A stretch of 64,000 bases of DNA, taken from Anaerolineae bacterium (GTDB lineage Bacteria > Chloroflexota > Anaerolineae > Aggregatilineales > Phototrophicaceae). The translations under genes were made by a program, and so were the position numbers. Shown here piece by piece: positions 43,929-53,344 of the stretch. Every line of letters begins with the position of its first letter. The stretch's first letter is position 1. The stretch is from the NCBI GenBank assembly GCA_022820125.1, contig JAJEGA010000053.1:39801-103800 (forward strand). The letters run 5' to 3'. Below the pieces are notes generated by a model that was given only the letters and a program-made list of their open reading frames with translations, was not told where the DNA came from and did no database searches.

Positions 43929-45305
43929 ATGAAGAAGCATGGCATATTACTTGCGCTTCTGCTCGTCATCGGCGGCGCCCTGCCGAGCCTGGCGCAGGAC
44001 ATGATGGACTACCCGGCGGACATGAGCGAGTGCGAAGTCGATTTGAGCGGCGAGACAATCAATATCTTTCACTTTGGCGATTTGAGCGGACCCTACGCCT
44101 TTATCACCCAGCCGATCGTTTCCGCGTTAACGGATGCGGTGGCGTACTGGAATGGCCGCGGCGGCGTTTGCGGCGCGGAATTGGCGCAGGTCTATGAAGA
44201 CACCGGCGGCAGCCGAGAAGCGGCGCAAAGCGCCTATGACCGCTTCACAAGCGCCTACGGCGACGAGCTCGACCTCCTGCTCCTCTACAGCTCCGATGAT
44301 GGCGAATTGCTGCGCGAGCAACTGGCCGAAGACGAGATCGTCTCCTTCATATCGGCCGGTTCGATCGCGAGCCTGTACGGCGAAGATGGGCAGACGCCCG
44401 GTTGGCTCTTCGCCAGCAATCCGCTCTATATCAATCAGTTCGGTTTCTTCTGTCAGTTTGTCGCTGCCAGCCCCGAGCTTTTCCCCGACCCCGTCATTGG
44501 ATTCGTCACTTGGCCAAACGCTTTTGGCCGGTCGGGCACGGAGCCAGCGGCGCGCGAATACTGCGGCGGGCTCGGCGTAGAGGTGCTGGCGGAACCGCAG
44601 TTCTTCCTGCCGACCGATACCGACATCCTGACGCAGGTGCAAAACGCCATCGATGGCGGCGCGAATATCATTTACACCAACTCGCTGGCGTCTGGCCCCG
44701 CCTTGATCGCCAGCGCCCTGGTCGACCTGGGCTTGGAAGAGGAGATCACGCTGGCGGGCGTCAACTGGGTGATGGATACGACGGTCGGCCTCCTTGGGCA
44801 GCGCGTCTTGAAGTCCAATGGCTTGCCGGCGGTGGATGGCATGCTCGGCTCGATGCCATTCCGCTGGTGGACGGAGCAGGACAACCCAGCCGTGCAGTTC
44901 GTCACGCAGCAATTCGCCGCCAACAACCGTTCTCTCCCCGAGCAAAACATCGCCTATCTCTTAACCTGGGGCGCGGTTGATTCGATCCTGGAAGCCACCA
45001 TCCGCACGGTAAATCGAACCGGCAGCCTGGAAGCGGTTACGGGCGCCGAGATCAAATCGACGATGCAGAGCATGGATTACGCCGTGTTGGGCGGCTTGAT
45101 GCAGCACCGATACGAAGATGGCATGCGCGACGCCACGATGAATCGCATTGCCGTGCTGAAGTACGCGAATACGACGATGACAGGCCCAGCCACCGGGCCG
45201 GACGATGCGCTGCTGATAGACGATGGCGCCGGCGGCAAGCTCTTCCTGCCGCTCGTCGTACCCTTGAGCGACTTCATGGAAGTGCCGCAATTGCGCGGGC
45301 AATAA
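43929..45305 (+). CDS. livJ: LIV-type ABC transporter substrate-binding protein
   Basis: 458 aa from the ATG at 43929, which has GGAAGGA at a spacing of 8 bp. The ATG at 43923 has a spacing of only 2. The N terminus is a signal peptide ending near SLAQD (about 21). The mature protein has the type I periplasmic-binding fold (starting INIFHFGDLSGPYAF) and contains the EDTGGSREAAQSAYDRF block. It should capture the imported substrate and deliver it to LivH-LivM. The ligand is not deducible. The two CoA ligases suggest an aromatic or fatty acid rather than leucine. Confidence 0.9.
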   Translation: MKKHGILLALLLVIGGALPSLAQDMMDYPADMSECEVDLSGETINIFHFGDLSGPYAFITQPIVSALTDAVAYWNGRGGVCGAELAQVYEDTGGSREAAQSAYDRFTSAYGDELDLLLLYSSDDGELLREQLAEDEIVSFISAGSIASLYGEDGQTPGWLFASNPLYINQFGFFCQFVAASPELFPDPVIGFVTWPNAFGRSGTEPAAREYCGGLGVEVLAEPQFFLPTDTDILTQVQNAIDGGANIIYTNSLASGPALIASALVDLGLEEEITLAGVNWVMDTTVGLLGQRVLKSNGLPAVDGMLGSMPFRWWTEQDNPAVQFVTQQFAANNRSLPEQNIAYLLTWGAVDSILEATIRTVNRTGSLEAVTGAEIKSTMQSMDYAVLGGLMQHRYEDGMRDATMNRIAVLKYANTTMTGPATGPDDALLIDDGAGGKLFLPLVVPLSDFMEVPQLRGQ

Positions 45306-45326
45306 GCCCCGCCATATAGGGTAATT

Positions 45327-45352
45327 GTAGGGGCGACCCTTGGGCCGCCCGC
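45327..45352. repeat. Dispersed palindrome copy just upstream of livF
   Basis: GTAGGGGCGACCC then TTGGGCCGCCC, ending 10 bp before the livF start codon. It occupies the place where a ribosome-binding site would be expected. Confidence 0.75.
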
Positions 45353-45361
45353 GAGCAATCC

Positions 45362-46198
45362 ATGGCCGCCGAGGTAAAACGACAAGAAATCACCACCACG
45401 CGCGCGCTCTCGGTCAGCAACATCGAGGTGGTCTACAACAGCGTTATCTTGGTGCTGCGCGGCATCACGCTCGAAGTTAAGCCGGGGGTGGTGGTGTCGC
45501 TGCTGGGACCTAACGGCGCCGGCAAATCGACCACGCTGAAGGCGATCAGCGGCTTGCTGAAAGCCGAGTTGGGCGAGGTCACGCGCGGGCAGATCCTTTG
45601 GGGCGAGGAACGCCTCGATGGCTTGGCCGCTGAAGATGTCGTGCGCCGGGGCTTGGTGCAGGTGATTGAAGGGCGGCTGCTTTTTCGGCACTTGACCGTG
45701 GAAGAAAACTTGCGCATCGGCGGCATGGTCTATCAAGGCGGGCGACAGATCCGTGACGACCTGGAGCGCGTCTATCATTATTTCCCGCCTTTGGCGAAGC
45801 TGTCGCGGCGGGTGAGCGGTTATCTTTCCGGCGGCGAGGGGCAGATGCTGGTCATCGGCCGCGCGATGATGGCGCATCCGCAGATTCTGATGCTGGATGA
45901 GCCTTCGCTGGGTCTGGCGCCGATGCTGGTGCATGAAATCTTCGATATCATCGGCGAGATCAATCGGCAGGAGGGCATGTCGGTATTGATCGTCGAGCAG
46001 AACGCGCGCGCCGCGTTAGCGCTGGCTGATTACGCCTATGTGATGGAAGACGGGCGCATCGTGCTTGATGGACCGGCGGCGCAGCTGCGGGAAAACGAAG
46101 ACATCAAGGAGTTTTATCTGGGGCTGAACCAAGCCGGCGGGCGCAAGAACTACCGCGAGGTCAAGCATTACAAACGGCGCAAACGCTGGCTGGGCTAG
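45362..46198 (+). CDS. livF: LIV-type ABC transporter ATP-binding protein (LivF)
   Basis: 278 aa. Walker A is GPNGAGKSTTLKA (about 50-62), the signature is LSGGEGQMLVIGRAMM (about 158-173), and Walker B is ILMLDEPSLGLAPM. The signature has Gly where the usual sequence has Gln. The tail is extended and basic (KHYKRRKRWLG) compared with E. coli LivF of about 237 aa. No clear ribosome site precedes the ATG because a dispersed palindrome ends 10 bp upstream, so translation may depend on the preceding gene or a different signal. Confidence 0.92.
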   Translation: MAAEVKRQEITTTRALSVSNIEVVYNSVILVLRGITLEVKPGVVVSLLGPNGAGKSTTLKAISGLLKAELGEVTRGQILWGEERLDGLAAEDVVRRGLVQVIEGRLLFRHLTVEENLRIGGMVYQGGRQIRDDLERVYHYFPPLAKLSRRVSGYLSGGEGQMLVIGRAMMAHPQILMLDEPSLGLAPMLVHEIFDIIGEINRQEGMSVLIVEQNARAALALADYAYVMEDGRIVLDGPAAQLRENEDIKEFYLGLNQAGGRKNYREVKHYKRRKRWLG

Positions 46199-46221
46199 CG
46201 CCAAAAGTCCTAACACGGTTT

Positions 46222-46286
46222 GTAGGGGCTACCTAGTAGGTCGCCCGCGTTCATCGAGATTGCAGGGGCGAGTCATTGGGTTGCCC
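46222..46286. repeat. Two tandem dispersed palindrome copies
   Basis: GTAGGGGCTACCTAGTAGGT followed by CGCCCG (46222-46247), and GCAGGGGCGAGTCATTGGGT followed by TGCCC (46263-46286), in the same orientation between livF and the CoA ligase gene. Confidence 0.75.
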
Positions 46287-46317
46287 GTTTGGCAACCACG
46301 ATTACGGGAGATCAATT

Positions 46318-47526
46318 GTGACCGACATCGACCAACGCATTCGCGACCTGGCGCAATACGCCTACGAGCGCGCGCCGGCGATACGGAAGCTGCTTGATGA
46401 GGCGAGCTTGGCGCCCGCCGATATCCAAGGCGTGGACGACCTGGCGAAGATACCTGTCTTAAGCAAGGACTCGCTGGTGGAGATTCATCGGGAGAACCCG
46501 CCCTTTGGCGGCTTCCTCACGATCGACCCCGACGATCTGCCGCGAATCTACATCTCGCCCGGTCCAATCTACGATCCGCAGCCGCCGCCCGATGACCCGG
46601 AAGCGCTGCTGGCACCTTTCGAATATATCGGCATCGGACGGGGCGACCGTGTGCTCAATACCTTTATGTATCACCTGACGCCGGCCGGCATCCTGCTGGA
46701 CGAAGCGATCCGCGCTTGCGGAGCCACGGTGATCCCGACTGGTCCCGGCAATACCGAACTTCAAATTATGATGATGATGACGCTGGGCGCGAGCGCTTTC
46801 GTGGGCCAGCCGAGTTACTTGATGACCCTGCTGGACAAAGCGGCTGAGATGGGCATGGGCGTCGGCGCCGTTCCCTTGAAGAAGGCGCTGTTCTCGGCTG
46901 AGCCCTATACGCCCAGCCAGCGGGCGCGTTTTGAAGGCGAATACGGCATGAAGACAACTTCGGCTTATGGCACAGCCGATCTGGGATTCATCGGTTATAC
47001 GCGCGCGGGCTTGACCGGCTTCTGCATTATGCCCGACATTCACTTGCAGATTTGCGATCCGGAGACGGGCTCGCCCTTGCCCGCTGGCGAAACGGGCGAG
47101 ATCGTGGCAACCACGCTGAACAAGTCTTACCCGCTGATCCGCTTCGGAACTGGTGATTTGGGCGCGCTGGCGCCAAAGCCGGCTCCGCCATGCGAGAGCC
47201 AGCAGCTGCTGGGGCTATTCGGGCGCAGCGGCGACGCCATCAAAGCGCGCGGCATGTTTCTGCATCCCAATCAGCTTAAAGCCGCAGCTACGCAATTTCC
47301 CGAGATTAAGGAAATCCAAGCTGTCATCACGCGGACGGCGAATCGCGATGTGATTACCGTTAACATTGAGCTCAGCCAAGGCGCGGACGGCGCGGGTTTG
47401 GCTGAAAAGCTCAGCGCCCTGGCGCATAGCGCGGCGCGGCTGCGGATAGACGCGGTGAATATCGTGGAAGCTGGAACGATCGACCCGAGCGCGCGCAAGA
47501 TTCTCGATGAGCGCAATTGGGATTAA
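46318..47526 (+). CDS. Phenylacetate-CoA ligase family protein (PaaK-like)
   Basis: 402 aa from a GTG at 46318 preceded by GGGAGAT. This GTG is preferred to the upstream in-frame codon at 46276. The sequence is of the PaaK type: ADIQGVDDLAKIPVLSKDSL near residue 40, the family block TSAYGTADLGFIGYTRAG (about 210-227), and a C-terminal segment ending IDPSARKILDERNW. It would activate an aryl or short-chain acid to its CoA ester. It is the last gene of the seven-gene LIV operon, which suggests that the transporter imports an acid that is then activated. Confidence 0.85.
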   Translation: MTDIDQRIRDLAQYAYERAPAIRKLLDEASLAPADIQGVDDLAKIPVLSKDSLVEIHRENPPFGGFLTIDPDDLPRIYISPGPIYDPQPPPDDPEALLAPFEYIGIGRGDRVLNTFMYHLTPAGILLDEAIRACGATVIPTGPGNTELQIMMMMTLGASAFVGQPSYLMTLLDKAAEMGMGVGAVPLKKALFSAEPYTPSQRARFEGEYGMKTTSAYGTADLGFIGYTRAGLTGFCIMPDIHLQICDPETGSPLPAGETGEIVATTLNKSYPLIRFGTGDLGALAPKPAPPCESQQLLGLFGRSGDAIKARGMFLHPNQLKAAATQFPEIKEIQAVITRTANRDVITVNIELSQGADGAGLAEKLSALAHSAARLRIDAVNIVEAGTIDPSARKILDERNWD

Positions 47527-47601
47527 GCCGGCGAAGATCAGTTGAGCGGCGGGCGACCTGATAATGATCATCCCAACCTATTTTGCGCCCCGTCGTGCGA
47601 G

Positions 47602-47627
47602 CGGGCGACCCAATAGCTCGCCCCTAC
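47602..47627. repeat. Dispersed palindrome copy
   Basis: CGGGCGACCCAATAGCTCGC followed by CCCTAC, just beyond the PaaK-like gene and 21 bp before the 3' end of the convergent protease gene. A degraded half-copy (GCGGGCGACCTG) lies at 47548. Confidence 0.7.
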
Positions 47628-47648
47628 AGACGATCGATCGTCCTCAGG

Positions 47649-50075
47649 CTATTCATCGCCTTCCGCTTCGACGCCGACCACCTTGATCGTGAAGGGCGCC
47701 AATTCGCCCGAGTTTTTGACGCGCGCTTCAAAGGTGAAAACACCCGGCTGCGCGCCCACTTCGAGATCAGTCCAAGCGGAGCTGAGCGTGTCCTCATCCG
47801 CGTCATCGTTCTCGCCCAGCAGCCGCGAACCGTCGCTGTCATAGATGCCCAGCACCGTATCGACCGTTTCGTCGGCGCCGCTGAGATAGACGCTGATTAC
47901 GCGGTTGGCGGGCAAGGTCACGCGGTAACGCACGCGCTGATCAGGACCGACCACGCCATGCGCCAGCAATTCGGTGCTGCCGACGCCGAGCGAGAGTTCG
48001 CCGCCATCGATCAACTCGCCGAGGATGACGCTGGTAAGATGTTCTTGCGCCGCTTCCAACAGCGGATCGCCATCGTCGAACAGGCTGTCGTAGGTCCGTG
48101 GGACGACCACAGTCGGCGCGACGCCCTGCGCCTCGATGTGAATGTTCATATCGGGATCAAGTTGGCGCGTCACGGTATAGCGAATCTCAATGTCATCCGG
48201 CATCAAGAATTCATTAACGGCGCCGCCCAAGCCGCCGGTCGGATAATGGCCGATGACGGCAGCGCGGTCCTCAATCGTAAGATTGTAGGTGAAGAACTCG
48301 CAGGCGCTGAAGCAACCGGGCGCGGTGATGACGACGATCTCGCCTTCGTAGCGCATGTCTTCGTCCGGCAGGCAGAATTGGTCGGGCCGCTCGCTCCGCG
48401 TGAATTCGCCTGTGGCGTCGTTGTAGGATTCCGAGTAGCCCAGCACATGCTCTTCCTGGAAGAAATAGGCTGCAAGCTGATCAGCCAGGTAGCCGCTGCC
48501 GCCGCCGTTATAGCGCATATCGATGATGATGCCGGGCAATTCCTCTTCGATAAAGCTTTTGATCATGCGCTCCCAGAGTTTCACCATCAAGCGCTCATCA
48601 TCACTGAAAGAATAAATCGCAACGTAGCCGTAGCCGCTTGGCAAAATCCGAGTCTCGATCGGCAGTTCATCGCCCTCGATGCCGGCGAAGAATGAGGAGT
48701 TGGAAAAGCTGGCGCGCTCGCTGATGACGCCTAGCGCAGCCGTCTGCTCGTCTTCGCTTTCCGGATTGCGGAATGTGACTTCAACATCGCTGCCCAGCGG
48801 GAAGCGCGTGATATAACGCAACTGCTGCAGGCGCTTGGTGTGCTCGGTAGCCAGCGCTTGATGCGCCCAGACAAATTCGCGCTCCAGCGCCTCTTCCAGC
48901 GCGCCGCCGTCCCAAGCCAGGATCTCCGCGCCAAGCGTCATGCCCGCGTTTGCCGCGGGACCGCCTTCAATCAGGTAACTGACGACCACGCGGCCGTCAT
49001 CCAGCTCGGTCAACGAGAGGCCGAGCCCGCCATCGGTCTCTTCGCGAAAGATCCCGCTGACGGCGCTCAAGGGCATGCTGACATGGCCATCGGGTATCTC
49101 CCAAATGAAGTCGCGCAAGGCGAGGGCGTAGGCGGCGGTTCGCGCTTCTTCCTCAGCCGCTGCCTCAGCTTGAGCGAAGCGCGGCGCGTAGTCGGCTTCC
49201 AGCGCGTCCCAATCAAGGCTGTAGAGATCGGTGTAGGCGTATTCGCGGCGGAATAGATCAACCATCGCGCTGAAGGCTTCGCTGTAGCTGAGCGTGGAGA
49301 AGTCGTTGATGACGGCTCCTTCCGGCTCGATCAGGTCGACGATTGGGCGGGCCGCGCGATCGAAGACGAAGGGAGTCTCATCCATATCGACGATCGAGTA
49401 GCCCGGCGGCAGAGTCACAATCGGGTCATCGGCGGTGAAGAGCAAGCCGTCAGCGCCAAAGCCGGCGGGGAAGCCTTGCCCCGCTTCCGGCGCGTAGACG
49501 ATAAACTTGCCGCCGATGATTTCGAGGCGCGTCTCCGGGTCGTCGCTGGCTCGGGTGGAGGCGTACGCGGTCGACCAGCCGCCGCCATGCTGGTCGCATT
49601 TATCCAGCAGCGGACCGCCAAAGATATTGGTCCAATGCGCGATGGCGAATACCATGACGCCGATGTCGTCTTCGCCATCATTATCGACATCGCGCAGCCC
49701 CCCTTTGGGCGCCGCCGGCAATGAGAGGCTGTAGGAAAACGGCGATGTGAAATAGTCGGACGTAATCTGAGCGCGAACTTGCGATTCCAGCGAAATGATA
49801 AAGCGCTCGTTGCGATCTACGAATCCGGCCTGATCCTCAAGGATGATCAATGGATCATCGACGCCGCTGGTGAAAAAGGCATTTGTGTAGTGCAGTTCGC
49901 CAGTGACGACGCGCGGTCCGCCTTCGTCATTGACAATTAGCGCGGGCTTGGAAGAGGGCGCGGCGGTCGCGGGCGCGGCGTCTTCGTCTTTCTCGCCGAT
50001 GCTCAGTACGGGAAATGTCAAAAGCGCTGGAAGCAGCAGAAGCAAAAAGGCGCGCGCGAGCGTTTTACTGGTCAT
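47649..50075 (-). CDS. Secreted S41-family serine protease with PPC-like C-terminal domain
   Basis: 808 aa from the ATG at 50075, which follows AAGGAGAAG. A codon 15 residues upstream would precede the signal peptide. The signal (LARAFLLLLLPALLTFPVLS) gives an exported protein. The central S41 region has a PDZ-like part (about 320-400) and then the tail-specific protease core IIIDMRYNGGGSGYLADQLA. The nucleophile is S590 in APGCFSACEFF. The last 110 residues resemble a bacterial pre-peptidase C-terminal (PPC) domain. About 230 N-terminal residues after the signal (DNDGEDDIG and similar Asp-rich loops) are unrecognised and could bind calcium. Confidence 0.85.
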   Translation of the reverse strand: MTSKTLARAFLLLLLPALLTFPVLSIGEKDEDAAPATAAPSSKPALIVNDEGGPRVVTGELHYTNAFFTSGVDDPLIILEDQAGFVDRNERFIISLESQVRAQITSDYFTSPFSYSLSLPAAPKGGLRDVDNDGEDDIGVMVFAIAHWTNIFGGPLLDKCDQHGGGWSTAYASTRASDDPETRLEIIGGKFIVYAPEAGQGFPAGFGADGLLFTADDPIVTLPPGYSIVDMDETPFVFDRAARPIVDLIEPEGAVINDFSTLSYSEAFSAMVDLFRREYAYTDLYSLDWDALEADYAPRFAQAEAAAEEEARTAAYALALRDFIWEIPDGHVSMPLSAVSGIFREETDGGLGLSLTELDDGRVVVSYLIEGGPAANAGMTLGAEILAWDGGALEEALEREFVWAHQALATEHTKRLQQLRYITRFPLGSDVEVTFRNPESEDEQTAALGVISERASFSNSSFFAGIEGDELPIETRILPSGYGYVAIYSFSDDERLMVKLWERMIKSFIEEELPGIIIDMRYNGGGSGYLADQLAAYFFQEEHVLGYSESYNDATGEFTRSERPDQFCLPDEDMRYEGEIVVITAPGCFSACEFFTYNLTIEDRAAVIGHYPTGGLGGAVNEFLMPDDIEIRYTVTRQLDPDMNIHIEAQGVAPTVVVPRTYDSLFDDGDPLLEAAQEHLTSVILGELIDGGELSLGVGSTELLAHGVVGPDQRVRYRVTLPANRVISVYLSGADETVDTVLGIYDSDGSRLLGENDDADEDTLSSAWTDLEVGAQPGVFTFEARVKNSGELAPFTIKVVGVEAEGDE

Positions 50076-50267
50076 GCTGAGCTTCTCCTTGGGCTGAAGA
50101 CTGGGAATACGGCGATTCAAAACAAGGTGATTTGGCGGATTCAGGATATAGTAGGTTAGGTTTGTCTACAAGCCGCGACGCGCCTGCAACGTCACCTTGT
50201 TGGCAGCGCACGGTCCTTGGCGCGGCGTCGACAAATCGCCGTTCCGCTGTTAAGCGCTCGATTTTAC

Positions 50268-50296
50268 TTGACGCCAGTTCGCTCGCATACAATAAT
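50268..50296 (+). promoter_or_regulatory. Possible sigma-70 type promoter for the SGNH-glycosyltransferase locus
   Basis: TTGACG (50268-50273) and AATAAT (50291-50296) are separated by 17 bp and lie 34 bp before the start codon of the SGNH gene. The spacing and the -35 box are good, the -10 box moderate. Confidence 0.45.
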
Positions 50297-50329
50297 TGAG
50301 ACTATTATTGGAGGGTGCAGTAGTTTCGA

Positions 50330-51520
50330 ATGAAGCGAATAGAAGGCATTCTCGCTCGATTGTTGGTGGTGGCGCTTACTATTCTCCTGCTGCTGCTGCT
50401 GGCTGAAGCAGCTGCCAATTACTATCTTTGGAACCTTGCCACCGTCGACGAATTCAATCTGCTGGCTTCGATCAACCAGATTAAAGACAGGTACGGCGAT
50501 GATTTCTTCACAAATTATCGGTCTCCTGAAGGCGTCGCGCACCGCTTTACGCCACATCACTTCTTGGGACATTGGCCAACACCCAATCTAAACAATGGTC
50601 CAAACAGGCACAACGCTCTGGGTTTTCGCGGTCCGGATGTATCGATCGAGAAAGCCGAAGACACATACCGAATAGTAGCCCTTGGCGGCTCCACCACCTA
50701 CTCCACAGCGGTTGACGATTATCGCCTTAGCTACCCGTATCTTCTCGGCGAATACCTGCGCGAGAATGGGTTCGAGCGCACAGAAGTCATCAACGCCGGC
50801 GTCAATGGCTACTCCAGCTATCACAGCCTGATCAACCTCATGTTTCGCGTTCTGCCGCTGCAGCCGGATCTTGTGATCATTTATCAGGGGCTTAACGACG
50901 TAGACACCCGTCTCGTTCATCCGCCAGAAAAATACCTTGGAGACAATTCTGGTTACATTCGGCCCTTCATATCGCCAACGATTATGCCGGAAATCTGGGA
51001 ATACAGCACTGCATTGCGGATCTTGGCCATTCGCTGGGGTTTGACGTCCCCCCACACCGAGATTAGCAGGCATCGGCATTTGCCGGCGGTTAGCAACTAT
51101 CGTGACAGGTTCCTGCAACAGTGGACCGCAGGCGCTTACCCAAGCGGCTTCTTCGCCGATGTCTCGGCGATGCAAATGCTAATGAACAATCCGCCGATAC
51201 ATTTTGAACGCAATCTGCTGAATATGATCGCCGTGACCGATCGTCATGAGATTGAGCGTCTGCTGGTGACATTCGTTTACACCGATAAGATTCGGCATCC
51301 CATGAACTCGAGCGATGAGTATATCTTTGCGCTTGACCAGCACAATGATTTAACGCGTCGTATTGCAGCGGCTACCGATTCGCCGATATTTGACATGGCG
51401 GCTGTCTTCCCGGACGATCCTGCGCTTTTCTCAGATGGCAGGCATATGACCCGTGAAGGAAATCTTGCGCGCGCGCAGTTGATCGGCGACTTCGTGATTC
51501 GAAACTTTCTCCAATCTTAG
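50330..51520 (+). CDS. Membrane-anchored SGNH/GDSL hydrolase-like protein
   Basis: 396 aa. An N-terminal helix (about 10-28) anchors the protein to the membrane. The exported part has the SGNH blocks: S121 in VALGGSTTYST, the Gly in NAGVNGYSSY, Asn in YQGLNDVDTR, and D369 and H372 in SDGRHMTREGN. Such proteins often act as acetyl-esterases or acetyltransferases on surface polysaccharides, and the neighbouring glycosyltransferases fit that. The closest GGAGGG is 14 bp upstream of the ATG, so ribosome spacing is poor. The same family has an internally deleted copy at 57242-57676. Confidence 0.85.
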   Translation: MKRIEGILARLLVVALTILLLLLLAEAAANYYLWNLATVDEFNLLASINQIKDRYGDDFFTNYRSPEGVAHRFTPHHFLGHWPTPNLNNGPNRHNALGFRGPDVSIEKAEDTYRIVALGGSTTYSTAVDDYRLSYPYLLGEYLRENGFERTEVINAGVNGYSSYHSLINLMFRVLPLQPDLVIIYQGLNDVDTRLVHPPEKYLGDNSGYIRPFISPTIMPEIWEYSTALRILAIRWGLTSPHTEISRHRHLPAVSNYRDRFLQQWTAGAYPSGFFADVSAMQMLMNNPPIHFERNLLNMIAVTDRHEIERLLVTFVYTDKIRHPMNSSDEYIFALDQHNDLTRRIAAATDSPIFDMAAVFPDDPALFSDGRHMTREGNLARAQLIGDFVIRNFLQS

Positions 51521-51584
51521 CGACCCTACAGCGTCAATTTGATGCGTTAGTTTGGCGTAGCGCCTCAACGACAGGGCAGACTGT

Positions 51585-53321
51585 GTGGAAACTACACATA
51601 ATGAATCGCGAGCATCTTCCTTCTTTGTAATCGTCAGGCTGCTGACGTTGGTGATGACCTACCCGACGATCGTTTATGTGTTTCGCGCCGATGCGGCTTG
51701 GCTGCCGAACGGCGGAAGCACCGAAGTATTTATCAAGTTATGGGACGTTTGGAACGTCAAGCAAATCCTTACTGGGCAGGCAGATCGCTTTCATACCAAT
51801 CAGATCTTTTATCCAGACGGCGTATCGATTGTTAACCACCCAATCTCCTTCCTGCACGCCATCGTCGTGAATGCGCTGAAAGCGGTTATGCCGCTTACCA
51901 ATGCATTCAACGTGGCGCATCTGCTGATCATTTGGATGTCGGCGCTGTCCGCGTATGTCTACATCCGTTGGCTATTCAGAGATAAATGGGTCGCACTTTT
52001 CGGAGCGGTGGTTTTTGGTTTCAGCCCGGTCGTGCTTGGCAAAGCCAACCACACCCTGGTGTCCTTCGTAGCGACGATTCCCTTGATTCTGTGCGGATTC
52101 CATCGCGGCATAAGAGAACACCGTCGGTCGTATGTTGTTGCCGCCGGTCTTATGATGGGTTTGACCAGCATCAGCAGCCTGTATGGCTACGTTTGCGCCG
52201 CCATTACGGTTGGCTTTGCCGTGGTTGCCTTCGTCTTTACAAGATGGCGGGATAAGCGCTTCTGGCAGTCTGTGATGCTTTTGCTCTTGACGACCGCTAT
52301 CTCGAGCGCATGGCGTCTCTATCCGCTTATGAACAGCACGGAGGATCTTACTGCTGCTTTAAGCTGGCATGGCGAGTTTGAGGTTCGAACTGACCTGGTG
52401 GCTTACTTTGTTAATCCCGAGAATCCGATCATCGGGCAGCTCGCTGATCGACTTATTCAGACAGCGTCGATCGCCAGCTTCAGCCGGATAAGCTACATCG
52501 GTTACGCGCCCTTGTTTCTTGTGGCCATCGGATTATTCAACTCTGGCATACGCCGCAAAATGCTGCCCTGGTTCGCGCTCTGGATATTCTTTCTCACGCT
52601 CAGGCTTGGATCAGTGTTACAGGTCAACGGTATCGTCTATTCACAGATTGTTTTGCCCAAGTATTTCCTCAACAAGCTGCTGCCGCCTGTTTTCGCGCCA
52701 TTCCACGAGGCTGATATCATTCTAATGGGGGCGGCGCTGCCGCTCGCGATCATGACCTGCTACGGTATCGTCGCGCTGCGTTCACGGCTCCCGAGCGGAT
52801 TCTGGCTCTGGGTTGTATTGCTGCTGGCGGGCATAGTTGCTCTTGAATTCTATATTCCACCAAAAGAATCGATTATTCACCACTCGAGATTGAAACATGT
52901 GCATTGGCTGGCAGGGGAAGACGGCAGCGATGAGATTCGCCTGATCAATCTGCCGATGGGGCGGTCGAACTCAAAGCATTATAACTTTTACCAAGTGATG
53001 CATGGTTATCCCCATGCCGAAGGCGCTATATCTCGTACGCCGGACAGCGCCTTTGATTACATCAGGGCGAATCCCGTCATGAATGCCTGGCATAAGGGAT
53101 CGTATTTGTCCTGCGAAGGCGAATCTGCGGAAGACTATCAAAGCGCCATTCGCGCGCTGGCGGATGATGGGTTTACTCATGTTGTCTGGCATCGACATAT
53201 TGGGAAGCGTTCGACTCACGATGAGCTAAACGAAGGCTTCCTGGAGACTGTCCCGTCCTACAGCGATGAATCCGTTAGCATTTACCGGCTGGACGATCTG
53301 CGCGAAAGCTGCCCGACATAA
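51585..53321 (+). CDS. Polytopic GT-C/YfhO-like membrane protein, probable glycosyltransferase
   Basis: 578 aa, GTG start. The first helix (about 11-30) is followed by an exported loop with the family motif FYPDGVSIVNHPISFLH (about 75-92). About eleven hydrophobic segments follow, and then an exported C-terminal domain (about 430-578) with YPHAEGAISRTPDSAFDYI. The same layout is present in the proteins at 57.9 and 60.5 kb. The build (acidic loop after helix 1, many helices, exported tail) resembles GT-C glycosyltransferases, but no known donor site is identified, so the enzyme role is inferred. It lies 64 bp downstream of the SGNH gene. Confidence 0.65.
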   Translation: METTHNESRASSFFVIVRLLTLVMTYPTIVYVFRADAAWLPNGGSTEVFIKLWDVWNVKQILTGQADRFHTNQIFYPDGVSIVNHPISFLHAIVVNALKAVMPLTNAFNVAHLLIIWMSALSAYVYIRWLFRDKWVALFGAVVFGFSPVVLGKANHTLVSFVATIPLILCGFHRGIREHRRSYVVAAGLMMGLTSISSLYGYVCAAITVGFAVVAFVFTRWRDKRFWQSVMLLLLTTAISSAWRLYPLMNSTEDLTAALSWHGEFEVRTDLVAYFVNPENPIIGQLADRLIQTASIASFSRISYIGYAPLFLVAIGLFNSGIRRKMLPWFALWIFFLTLRLGSVLQVNGIVYSQIVLPKYFLNKLLPPVFAPFHEADIILMGAALPLAIMTCYGIVALRSRLPSGFWLWVVLLLAGIVALEFYIPPKESIIHHSRLKHVHWLAGEDGSDEIRLINLPMGRSNSKHYNFYQVMHGYPHAEGAISRTPDSAFDYIRANPVMNAWHKGSYLSCEGESAEDYQSAIRALADDGFTHVVWHRHIGKRSTHDELNEGFLETVPSYSDESVSIYRLDDLRESCPT

Positions 53322-53344
53322 ACGGGCGCCGGGGGACCGCCCCG

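Noticed and set aside
47583..48695. A plus-strand open frame of 370 codons over the protease gene
   Set aside because: It overlaps the S41 core with its catalytic Ser motif on the other strand, and lacks a domain or ribosome site.
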